The position numbers and the translations under genes were made by a program. This document shows positions 44,537 to 51,111 of a stretch of DNA of 64,000 nucleotides, one piece after another; the stretch's first letter is position 1, and every line of letters begins with the position of its first letter. The stretch is taken from the NCBI RefSeq assembly GCF_002285795.1, contig NZ_CP022961.1, positions 3,972,001-4,036,000 of the forward strand, given 5' to 3'. The notes below the pieces were generated by a model. It worked only from the letters and a program-made list of their open reading frames with translations, made no database searches and was not told where the DNA came from. Source of the DNA: Plantactinospora sp. KBS50. GTDB lineage: Bacteria > Actinomycetota > Actinomycetes > Mycobacteriales > Micromonosporaceae.

Positions 44537-44998
44537 TCAGGACGGGGCGGACCGGTGCGCCGGCGACGCCGCAGCGTCCGGGCCGGTCAGCTCGTCCAGC
44601 AGGCGGGCGACGCGTACCCGGATCTCGTCGCGGACGACGCGGACGGCGTCGAGGGGCTGCCCGGCCGGGTCGGCCAGCTTCCAGTCCTCGTAGCGCTTGC
44701 CGGGAAAGACCGGACAGGTGTCGCCGCAGCCCATCGTGATGATGACGTCGCTGTCGCGGGCGGCCTGCCAGTCCAGCAGCCGGGGCTGCGCGGCGGTGAT
44801 GTCGATGCCGACCTCGCGCATGGCCTCGACGGCCACCGGGTTGAGCCGGTCGGCGGGTTCGGAGCCGGCGGAGCGGATCTCGACGGTGTCGCCGGCGAGG
44901 TGCCGCAGCCAGCCGGCGGCCATCTGGGACCGGCCGGCGTTGTGGACGCAGACGAACAGGACCGAGGGTCGGGTCGGTCCGGCGGCGGGGGTGGACAT
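44537..44998 (-). CDS. arsC: Arsenate reductase, low-molecular-weight phosphatase type
   Basis: 153 residues from ATG 44998; the longer frame back to 45052 would overlap the acetyltransferase gene. Active-site P-loop FVCVHNAGRSQMAAGW (CX5R), VEIRSAGSEPADRLNPVAVE, then DVIITMGCGDTCPVFPGKRY with a Cys pair for the redox relay, and DWKLADPAG. It reduces As(V) to As(III) using thioredoxin or mycothiol. Last gene of the operon arsR-aquaporin-acetyltransferase-arsC. Confidence 0.93.
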   Translation of the reverse strand: MSTPAAGPTRPSVLFVCVHNAGRSQMAAGWLRHLAGDTVEIRSAGSEPADRLNPVAVEAMREVGIDITAAQPRLLDWQAARDSDVIITMGCGDTCPVFPGKRYEDWKLADPAGQPLDAVRVVRDEIRVRVARLLDELTGPDAAASPAHRSAPS

Positions 44999-45023
44999 CC
45001 GGTCGGGTCCTCGTTTCTGCCGG

Positions 45024-45548
45024 TCAGGCGATGGTGGGGCTGCGCCGCTCAAGGAGGACCACGTCGCGCCACCGGTCGTGGTGGCGGCCGAGGCGTTCCC
45101 GGACGCCGACGGTGCGGAAGCCGCAGGACCGGTGCAGGGCGAGGCTGGCGACGTTCTCGGGGAAGATCCCGGACTGGATCGTCCAGATTCCGGCCCGTTC
45201 GGTGGAGTCGATCAGTCGGCGCAGCAGCAACCGCCCGACGCCGCGGCCCCGGGCGTCGGGGTGCACGTATACGGAGTGCTCGACGACGCCGGCGTAGACG
45301 CACCGGTCCGACACGGCGCCGCAGGCCACCCAGCCGAGCACGGTGCCGCGGTCGGGGTCGAGCGCGACCCAGCGGTGCTCCGGCAGGCGGGTGGCGGTGA
45401 AGCGGTCCCAGCTCGGCGGCGCGGTTTCGAAGGTGGCGTCGCCGGTGGCGATGCCGAGCCGGTAGATCTCCAGCACGGCCTCGGCGTGGCCGTCGGTCAT
45501 CGGCGCGAGCACCACCGGAGGGGGCGCGGGCGCGGCGGCGGCGCTCAT
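45024..45548 (-). CDS. arsN1: GNAT acetyltransferase, ArsN1/phosphinothricin type
   Basis: 174 residues from ATG 45548, overlapping the aquaporin stop. Features of the PAT/ArsN group: EIYRLGIATGDATFETAPPS, HRWVALD, VEHSVYVHPDARGRGVGRLL (acetyl-CoA loop), SGIFPENVASLALHRSCGF and GRHHDRWRDVVLLERRS. Phosphinothricin acetyltransferases and ArsN1 both have this form. ArsN1 acetylates the arsenic antibiotic arsinothricin and is often found in ars operons. The neighbours (arsR, aquaporin, arsC, arsI) favour ArsN1. Specificity is not proven by sequence alone. Confidence 0.8.
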   Translation of the reverse strand: MSAAAAPAPPPVVLAPMTDGHAEAVLEIYRLGIATGDATFETAPPSWDRFTATRLPEHRWVALDPDRGTVLGWVACGAVSDRCVYAGVVEHSVYVHPDARGRGVGRLLLRRLIDSTERAGIWTIQSGIFPENVASLALHRSCGFRTVGVRERLGRHHDRWRDVVLLERRSPTIA

Positions 45549-46372
45549 GCGGTCGCTCGCGTTGCGGAGGGCGGCGCCAGGTCGGCCAGTGCCGGCTCGC
45601 CCCGCGCCGGCCCGCCCGGCGGCGGTCCGCCCGGCGGCGCGGGGACCGGCGTCGCTTCGACCGGCGTCGCGTCGGCGGGCACGGCGACCGGGTACCACCA
45701 GCCGATCGCCACGAGCGCGAGGACGGTCGCGGCGAGCTGGGCCGCGACGAAGCCGGCGGCGGAGGCCGGGGCGATGCCGGCGAAGCTGTCGGTGAGCGTC
45801 CGGCCGACGGTGACCGCCGGATTGGCGAACGCGGTGGAGGCGGTGAACCAGTAGGCACCGCCGATCCACGCCGCGACGGCGGCGGGCGCGAGGGCGCCGC
45901 GGCGGGCGTGCGCGAGCGCGGCGATCACCAGCAGCAGGCCACCGGTCGCGACGACCTCGGCCAGCCACGCCCCGCCGCCGCTGCGGTCGCGGGCCGAGAC
46001 GGTGACTGCCGGCAGCCCGAACATCAGGTGCGCCAGCACCGTGCCGCCGGCCGCGCCGAGGAGTTGCGCGCCCAGGTAGGCGGCCAGCTCCCGGGTGGAC
46101 AGGCCGACGCCGGTACGGCGGTGCCGCCACCAGTCGGCGATCGACACGACCGGGTTGAGGTGGGCGCCGGAGACCGGCCCGAACACGAGGATCAGTGCGC
46201 CGAGGGCGAACGCCGTGGCGATGCTGTTCTCCAGCAGTTGCAGTCCCACGTCGGTCGGCGAGAGTCGGGCGGCGGCGATGCCGGAGCCGACCACCGCGGT
46301 CACGAGCAGGCCGGTGCCGGCGAGTTCGGCCGAGGCCCGGCGCAGCGCCCGGTGGCGCGGCTCGGGCGTCAC
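45545..46372 (-). CDS. aqpS: Aquaporin-family channel of an ars operon (AqpS-like)
   Basis: 275 residues from GTG 46372, overlapping the arsR stop by four bases. Six membrane helices with the two half-helix motifs: GAHLNPVVSIADWW (NPV) and FTASTAFANPAVTVGRTLTD (NPA). The C-terminus is Pro/Ala-rich and cytoplasmic. Aquaporins in ars operons let As(III) or methylarsenite leave after reduction. No ArsB or Acr3 pump is encoded nearby, so this channel would be the exit route here. Confidence 0.88.
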   Translation of the reverse strand: MTPEPRHRALRRASAELAGTGLLVTAVVGSGIAAARLSPTDVGLQLLENSIATAFALGALILVFGPVSGAHLNPVVSIADWWRHRRTGVGLSTRELAAYLGAQLLGAAGGTVLAHLMFGLPAVTVSARDRSGGGAWLAEVVATGGLLLVIAALAHARRGALAPAAVAAWIGGAYWFTASTAFANPAVTVGRTLTDSFAGIAPASAAGFVAAQLAATVLALVAIGWWYPVAVPADATPVEATPVPAPPGGPPPGGPARGEPALADLAPPSATRATA

Positions 46373-46773
46373 CGGGCGCTGCCGGTCGCGGTGGCAGCGG
46401 CCGGCCCGGTCGCCGTGGCGGCGGAGACGTCGAGGAGCTGGGACAGGGCGGCCAGTCGGGCCGGAACGATCCAGTAGTAGACCCAGGTGCCGCGGCGCTG
46501 GCAGTCGATCAGCCCCGCCTCCCGCAGCACCCGCAGGTGGTGCGAGATCGTCGGCCCGGTGAGGGTGAACGCGTCGGTCAGGTCGCACACGCAGACCTCG
46601 CCGCCGGCGCGGGAGGCGATCAGGGACAGCAGTCGCAGCCGCACCGGGTCGCCCAGGGCCTTGAAGCCGCGGGCAAGGCTGGCCGCCGCCGCGTCGGTCA
46701 ACGCCTCGTCGGTCATCGGGGTGGTGCAGCACCCGGCCGCGGCCGGAAGGACCGGCACCTCTCGTTTCGACAC
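46369..46773 (-). CDS. arsR: ArsR-type metalloregulator
   Basis: 134 residues from GTG 46773; an upstream in-frame ATG would put the divergent operator inside the gene. N-terminal CCTTP pair, winged helix with FKALGDPVRLRLLSLIASRA, GGEVCVCDLTDAFTLTGPTI (metal-site CVC at the recognition-helix entrance), SHHLRVLREAGLIDCQRRGT and WVYYWIVPARL. As(III) binding to the cysteines releases it from DNA. First gene of its operon and divergent from arsI. Confidence 0.92.
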   Translation of the reverse strand: MSKREVPVLPAAAGCCTTPMTDEALTDAAAASLARGFKALGDPVRLRLLSLIASRAGGEVCVCDLTDAFTLTGPTISHHLRVLREAGLIDCQRRGTWVYYWIVPARLAALSQLLDVSAATATGPAAATATGSAR

Positions 46774-46791
46774 CCGCCTAGTTTGACAACC

Positions 46792-46822
46792 GTCTAGACA
46801 GAGTGCAACCCTCTGCCTAGAC
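46792..46822. promoter_or_regulatory. ArsR operator
   Basis: GTCTAGACAGAG (46792-46803) and CTCTGCCTAGAC (46811-46822) are 12-bp inverted arms with one mismatch and a 7-base spacer, placed between divergent arsR and arsI. Related half-sites (GTTTGACAACCGTCTAG and CATCTAAACAAC) lie on both sides, so more than one dimer may bind. Confidence 0.7.
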
Positions 46823-46849
46823 AATCATCTAAACAACCGGAGGTGTGCG

Positions 46850-47296
46850 ATGTCCCGCGTCCAACTCGCCCTGCGCGTGGCCGACCTGGAGGGCTCGATC
46901 GCGTTCTACTCGAAGCTGTTCGGCACCGAGCCGGCCAAGCGGCGGCCCGGCTACGCCAACTTCGCCATCGCCGAACCGCCCCTGAAGCTCGTCCTGCTCG
47001 AAGGCGCACCCGACCGGCCCACCGCGCTGGACCACCTCGGGGTCGAGGTGTTCGACGGCGCGCAGGTCACGGCGGCCACCGACCGACTCACCGCGGCCGG
47101 CCTGATCACCCTCACCGAGAACGACACCACCTGCTGCTACGCCCGCCAGGACAAGGTCTGGGTCCGCGGACCCGGCGACGAGCCCTGGGAGGTGTACGTG
47201 GTCAAGGGCGACTCCGACCGGTACGGCGAGTCCGCGCCGAGCACCCCGGCGACCGTCGGCTCGGACACACCCGCCGCCACCGGCTGCTGCGGATAG
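46850..47296 (+). CDS. arsI: ArsI/CadI family organoarsenical C-As lyase
   Basis: 148 residues, ATG after GGAGG. Vicinal-oxygen-chelate fold: RVQLALRVADLEGSIAFYSK, LDHLGVEVFD (metal His), TENDTTCCYARQDKVWVRG (adjacent Cys pair that binds trivalent arsenic) and PWEVYVVKGD (metal Glu). ArsI is an Fe(II)-dependent dioxygenase that breaks the carbon-arsenic bond of methylarsenite, giving As(III). CadI proteins share the fold, but the ars context supports ArsI. The tail (PAATGCCG) adds two Cys. Confidence 0.92.
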   Translation: MSRVQLALRVADLEGSIAFYSKLFGTEPAKRRPGYANFAIAEPPLKLVLLEGAPDRPTALDHLGVEVFDGAQVTAATDRLTAAGLITLTENDTTCCYARQDKVWVRGPGDEPWEVYVVKGDSDRYGESAPSTPATVGSDTPAATGCCG

Positions 47297-47310
47297 ACCG
47301 GACCCCGGTC

Positions 47311-47376
47311 CCGCCCGTCCCGGCGGCCAACCCGCCGCCCGTCCCGGCGCCCAGCCCGCCGCCCGTCCCGGCGGGG
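47311..47376. repeat. Tandem repeat, 24 bp unit
   Basis: The 15-bp core CCGCCCGTCCCGGCG recurs at 47311, 47335 and 47359, with variable 9-bp connectors. It lies between the convergent ends of arsI and rpmG and may take part in termination. Confidence 0.8.
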
Positions 47377-47425
47377 CGCCGGCCAGCCCGCACACCCGCC
47401 GGCCGGTCGGCGCCCCGTCGGGGCG

Positions 47426-47593
47426 TCAGCGCGCCTCGCGGAACTCGACGTGCCGGCGCACGATCGGGTCGTACTTGCGCAGCACCAGCCGGTCCGGGTC
47501 GTTGCGGCGGTTCTTGCGGGTGACGTACGTGTAGCCGGTGCCGGCGGTGCTGCGCAGCCGGACGATCGGTCGCACGTCGGTCTGCCGGGCCAT
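47426..47593 (-). CDS. rpmG: 50S ribosomal protein L33, zinc-independent form
   Basis: 55 residues: [20 protein letters not shown], then [17 protein letters not shown]. The CxxC pairs of zinc-binding L33 are missing, so this is the C-minus paralogue normally made under zinc starvation. The start ATG shares one base with the rpmB stop. Expression is probably set by the Zur-like box upstream of rpmB. Confidence 0.92.
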   Translation of the reverse strand: MARQTDVRPIVRLRSTAGTGYTYVTRKNRRNDPDRLVLRKYDPIVRRHVEFREAR

Positions 47594-47829
47594 CAGACCC
47601 GCACCCCGCGGGCGCGCAGGTCGGCGACGACCGCCTCGACACCCCTGCGGTCGACGGTCTTCAGCGCTCTGGCGGTCAGGGTCAGCCGCACCCAGCGGCG
47701 CTCGGACGGCAACCAGTAGCGATGGTTCTGCAGGTTGGGGTTCCACCGGCGGCGGGTGCGCCGATGGGAGTGGGACACGGCGTTGCCGAAGCTCGGCTTC
47801 GCGCCGGTGACGTCGCAGCGTCGGGACAC
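47593..47829 (-). CDS. rpmB: 50S ribosomal protein L28, zinc-independent form
   Basis: 78 residues from GTG 47829, with GGAGGA eight bases upstream; a longer frame to 47856 is less likely. [20 protein letters not shown], then [12 protein letters not shown], is the L28 signature. The zinc-form CxxC is reduced to a single Cys (CDVTG), so this is the alternative protein that frees zinc when the cell is starved. Confidence 0.92.
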   Translation of the reverse strand: MSRRCDVTGAKPSFGNAVSHSHRRTRRRWNPNLQNHRYWLPSERRWVRLTLTARALKTVDRRGVEAVVADLRARGVRV

Positions 47830-47888
47830 GATCAACTCCTCCAGGTCGGCCGGCACGGCATCCGGGACAGGACACCGCGCTAGACGTT

Positions 47889-47907
47889 AACGAAAACCGT
47901 TTTCGTT
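47889..47907 (-). promoter_or_regulatory. Zur-like box of rpmB-rpmG
   Basis: AACGAAAA-CCG-TTTTCGTT: 8-bp inverted arms around three bases, 60 bases before the rpmB start. The GAAAAnnnTTTTC core agrees with actinobacterial Zur sites. The AT-rich palindrome is conspicuous in this GC-rich DNA. Confidence 0.7.
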
Positions 47908-47996
47908 TGTACCGCAACCGACCGGCCGGTCGTCGACCGGGGTCCCGCGCCGATCGGCCACCCACCCGCGCCCGCCGCCGACCGATCTGCCTATAA

Positions 47997-48011
47997 TGAC
48001 AATCGTTTTCA
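47997..48011 (+). promoter_or_regulatory. Zur-like box of the COG0523 gene
   Basis: TGACAATCGTTTTCA, two mismatches from the Zur consensus TGAAAATCATTTTCA as I recall it. It lies 21 bases before the start at 48033. A TATAAT element overlaps its left side (47992-47997), so bound Zur would cover the promoter. Confidence 0.7.
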
Positions 48012-48032
48012 ACTAGTGCCGAGAGGATTGCG

Positions 48033-49337
48033 ATGTCGACGTCCCCGCTCGCGCCCGCCGACCGCGGGACCCCAACCGCCGCCACCGGCCCGTCGTTGAC
48101 CGTGCTCAGCGGCTTCTGGCCGGCCGCGACGCACGCGGTCGCCCGTACCCTCATGGCGGCGGACCCGTCCCTGATCCTGATCCGGCACGACCTCACCGGC
48201 CTGGCCACCGGGATCGCGCACCGGGTCGTCCGGGACGCCGCGGGCATCCTGGAGGACGCGCCGATCAGGCTGGCGCACGGCTGCGTCTCCTGCACGCTGC
48301 GCGAGGACGTCCTGCCCACCCTCGCCCGGCTGGCCCGCACCCACCCGCACCGCGACCTGTTGCTGATGCTGCCCGAGGTGGTCGAGCCGGAGGCGGTCGC
48401 CGCCGTCTGCGCGCACTGCCTCGTCGACGGGCGACCGGTCACCGACCTGGTCAGCATCGACTCCTACCTGACCGTGGTCGACGCCGAACACCTGCTCGAC
48501 GGCCTGGCCAGCACCGAGGACCTGAAGGCCCTCGGCATCGCCGCCGCCGACAACGACGATCGGGCGCTGGCCGACGTCATCGTCCGGCAGATCGAGTACG
48601 CCGACACCGTCCTGCTGTGGGGGCGCTCCAGCTACGGGGCGTACGAGACCGACCGGCTGGCCGTGCTGCTGGACCGGATGGCTCCCTGGGCGGTCCAGTT
48701 CCGCGCCGACGAGGACACCGTCGACGCGGGCACGCTCGCCCGCCAGGTACGCGGCAACCGCCGGCACCGCCCCGACACCCCGCGGGTGCTGACCCGCGGC
48801 CTGGAGGGACACGCCCTCGGCGTACACGAACCGCACCCGGACTGCGGGATCGTGTCGGCGGTGTTCCGCGCCCGCCGCCCCTTCCACCCCCGGCGGCTGC
48901 ACGACCTCCTCGAAGACCTCAACGCCGAGGCCATCCGCTCCCGCGGGCACCTCTGGCTGGCCAGCCAGCCCGATGCCGTGATCGCCTGGGACTTCGCCGG
49001 CGGCGGCCTCGCGCTCGGCGGCCTCGGCCGCTGGCTGACCAGCCTGCCCGAGGCGCACTGGGACGGGGTGTCCGACCACCGGCGGCTCGCCGCCGCCCTC
49101 GACTGGGATCCGTACTACGGCGACCGGCACCAGTACCTGGTCTTCATCGGCCTGGATCTCAACCCCGCCGCGTTGCACCGCACGCTCGCCGGCTGCCTGC
49201 TCACCGACGCCGAAATCGCCGACGGCGAGGACACCTGGCGCCGGTACGACGACCCCTTCGCCGGCTGCTTCCCGCTCGCCGACCTCGACCACACCGCCGA
49301 CCCACCGGCCGCCGGACCGATGCTCAAGCGGCGGTGA
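48033..49337 (+). CDS. COG0523 (CobW/P47K) protein with degenerate P-loop
   Basis: 434 residues. The N-terminus follows COG0523 metal chaperones: [20 protein letters not shown] where an active member has a GxxxxGK(S/T) loop, then [20 protein letters not shown] (the family CxCC motif reduced to CxxC) and [17 protein letters not shown]. The C-terminal CobW domain is complete ([40 protein letters not shown]). No Lys or Ser/Thr remains to bind phosphate, so GTP hydrolysis is unlikely. Zur-like control suggests a zinc-allocation or zinc-buffering job in starvation. Confidence 0.88.
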   Translation: MSTSPLAPADRGTPTAATGPSLTVLSGFWPAATHAVARTLMAADPSLILIRHDLTGLATGIAHRVVRDAAGILEDAPIRLAHGCVSCTLREDVLPTLARLARTHPHRDLLLMLPEVVEPEAVAAVCAHCLVDGRPVTDLVSIDSYLTVVDAEHLLDGLASTEDLKALGIAAADNDDRALADVIVRQIEYADTVLLWGRSSYGAYETDRLAVLLDRMAPWAVQFRADEDTVDAGTLARQVRGNRRHRPDTPRVLTRGLEGHALGVHEPHPDCGIVSAVFRARRPFHPRRLHDLLEDLNAEAIRSRGHLWLASQPDAVIAWDFAGGGLALGGLGRWLTSLPEAHWDGVSDHRRLAAALDWDPYYGDRHQYLVFIGLDLNPAALHRTLAGCLLTDAEIADGEDTWRRYDDPFAGCFPLADLDHTADPPAAGPMLKRR

Positions 49338-49387
49338 GCACCAGCGGTTCGGCCGGTGTCCCGGCCCGGCCAGCCGGGGTGCCGCGG

Positions 49388-50284
49388 CTATCCGGCGGCC
49401 GGCACGCGGACCGGCACCGCGACGATGCGGCCGTCCCGGGCTGCCCTGCGGGCACGCTCGTCGAAGTCGGGCGCCGTGCAGATGAACAGGGTCCGTCCGC
49501 TCGCGCCGCCGAGAGCACAGGCGTACGCGTTCGTCCCCGGCCGGATCTCGTCGGTGATCCGGCCGCCCTCGACGACCCGGATCACCCGCCCGCCGATCGC
49601 GTCGGCCACCCACAGTCCGCCCTCGGCGTCGAGGCACCCGCCGTCCGGCGCGGCGACGAGCTGCCCGAGCGCGCCCGCCACCGAGCGTTCCGCGGGAACC
49701 GGGCCGAACTCGGCCCACACCCGGTGGTTGCTGAGACCGCCGTCCGCGGCGCGGTCGAACGCGGAGACCCGGTTGCCGAATGTCTCGTTGACCAGCACGA
49801 GGCCATCCGCGCCCAGGTTGATCGCGTTGGGGAACCAGAGCCCGGACGCCACCTCGGTCACCGCGCCGTCCGGGTCGACCCGGTGGACCGCCGCCGGTTC
49901 CAGCGGCGCGCCGTTCATCAGGTCGAATCCGAAGTCCCCGACGTACGCCCGGCCGTCGGCGTCGACCGCCATGTCGTTGAGGTGCCCGGTCGCGTGCCCG
50001 CTCAGGTCGGCGTGCGTGACAAGCGTGCCGTCGGGCTCACGGCGCAGCACCCGGCGGTCGTGCATCGAGACGACGAGCAGACGCCCGTCCGGAAGCCAGC
50101 CCATCCCGGACGGCTGCCGCTGCACGACGGCCTCGACCCGCGCGTCGGCGCCGTCCTCGCGTACGGACATGACCCGGCCGGAGTAGAAGTCGGCGAACCA
50201 GAGGCGGCTGTCGTGCCAGCGCGGCGCCTCGGTGAACGTGAACCCGTCGGCGACGGTGGTGACGGTGGTGACAGGTGAGGACAT
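49388..50284 (-). CDS. SMP-30/gluconolactonase family protein
   Basis: 298 residues from ATG 50284. Six-bladed propeller of the SGL family: FTFTEAPRWHDSRLWFADFY (metal Glu), GWLPDGRLLVVSMHDRRVLR, HLNDMAVDADGRAYVGDFGF (metal Asn/Asp) and GGLWVADAIGGRVIRV. These calcium- or zinc-dependent lactonases open sugar lactones or related esters. Substrate unknown. No operon partner: the neighbours are the convergent COG0523 gene and a separate minus-strand gene about 100 bases upstream. Confidence 0.88.
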   Translation of the reverse strand: MSSPVTTVTTVADGFTFTEAPRWHDSRLWFADFYSGRVMSVREDGADARVEAVVQRQPSGMGWLPDGRLLVVSMHDRRVLRREPDGTLVTHADLSGHATGHLNDMAVDADGRAYVGDFGFDLMNGAPLEPAAVHRVDPDGAVTEVASGLWFPNAINLGADGLVLVNETFGNRVSAFDRAADGGLSNHRVWAEFGPVPAERSVAGALGQLVAAPDGGCLDAEGGLWVADAIGGRVIRVVEGGRITDEIRPGTNAYACALGGASGRTLFICTAPDFDERARRAARDGRIVAVPVRVPAAG

Positions 50285-50390
50285 CCGTTGATGATTGGAC
50301 AGCCCGTACACCCTGGCAATAGCCGGTGGGGCGCGCCCGCGGCACGGCCCCACCGGACCCGGCCACCGGCCAGGGATCCCGAACGGTCAC

Positions 50391-50795
50391 TCAGGACGGG
50401 ATGGCTCCGATCTGCTGCATGATGGTGAGCCGGTCGGGCGACACCCAGAACTCGGCGATCCTTCCGTCGGCGACGCGCATGACCCCGATACCCACCGCGG
50501 AGACCTTCCGCCCCGTCGCCGGCACACCCATCAGCTCGCCGTCGTGGGTGCCCTCGTACCGGCAGCGCAGGGCCACGAGGTCACCGTCGCCGATCAGCTC
50601 CTCCAGCGGATGCATCAGATCGGTGATCCCGCGGAAGAACGCATCGCCGAACGTCTTCACCCCGTCGATGTCCAGCGTCGGTGCTCCGGCCGGATGGAAC
50701 TGGAAGTCGTCGGTGCACATGTGAACCGGGGTCGTGCGGCCGCGGTCGAGTTCCTCGAAGTAGGCGCGGACGATCTGCTTGTTCTGCTCGGACAT
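50391..50795 (-). CDS. SnoaL-like (NTF2-fold) protein
   Basis: 134 residues from ATG 50795. Cone-shaped NTF2 fold with IVRAYFEELDRGRTTPVHMC, LIGDGDLVALRCRYEGTHDG and RVADGRIAEFWVSPDRLTIM. Such proteins act as ester cyclases, isomerases or non-catalytic binding proteins. The TGRKVSAVGIGVMRVADGRI core is standard for the SnoaL-like group. No pathway context fixes the function. It lies downstream of the LuxR gene on the same strand, 316 bases away. Confidence 0.8.
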   Translation of the reverse strand: MSEQNKQIVRAYFEELDRGRTTPVHMCTDDFQFHPAGAPTLDIDGVKTFGDAFFRGITDLMHPLEELIGDGDLVALRCRYEGTHDGELMGVPATGRKVSAVGIGVMRVADGRIAEFWVSPDRLTIMQQIGAIPS

Positions 50796-51111
50796 GGCAG
50801 CGTTCCTCTCTCTCACCTGGCCCGGTCGAGACGGACCGCAGATCTCCCGCACCCGGCGGCCGGACGAGGCGCCGGTGATCAGGACCGTGCTCATGGTTAC
50901 CCCTTCGGGTCCTCCGGAAGTGGACGGAATCCAGTCTGTGCCCCGGCCGGAGACGCCACATCTGTCGTTCGACTCGACTGCCGCGGCGCTGTCGCGGCGC
51001 GCTCAAGCTGGGTCACCGCGATTGCGTCGTTTGACTGATGCCCGCCGCCCGCGGGGCGGCGACGATGGCAGGCGGATGTCCGAGCGCTCACCGGAGGAGG
51101 GGCCGATGTCC
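50796..51111. other. Intergenic region with a possible SDR remnant
   Basis: The gap between the LuxR gene and the SnoaL-like gene. At 50859-50894 (minus strand) an ATG opens a dozen codons reading MSTVLITGASSG, the cofactor-loop start of a short-chain dehydrogenase. It then continues without homology, so it may be a deletion scar. Otherwise I see nothing. Confidence 0.35.

Noticed and set aside
45024-45052. Longer arsC start at 45052
   Set aside because: It would overlap the end of the acetyltransferase gene and adds residues outside the family; ATG 44998 fits the P-loop position.
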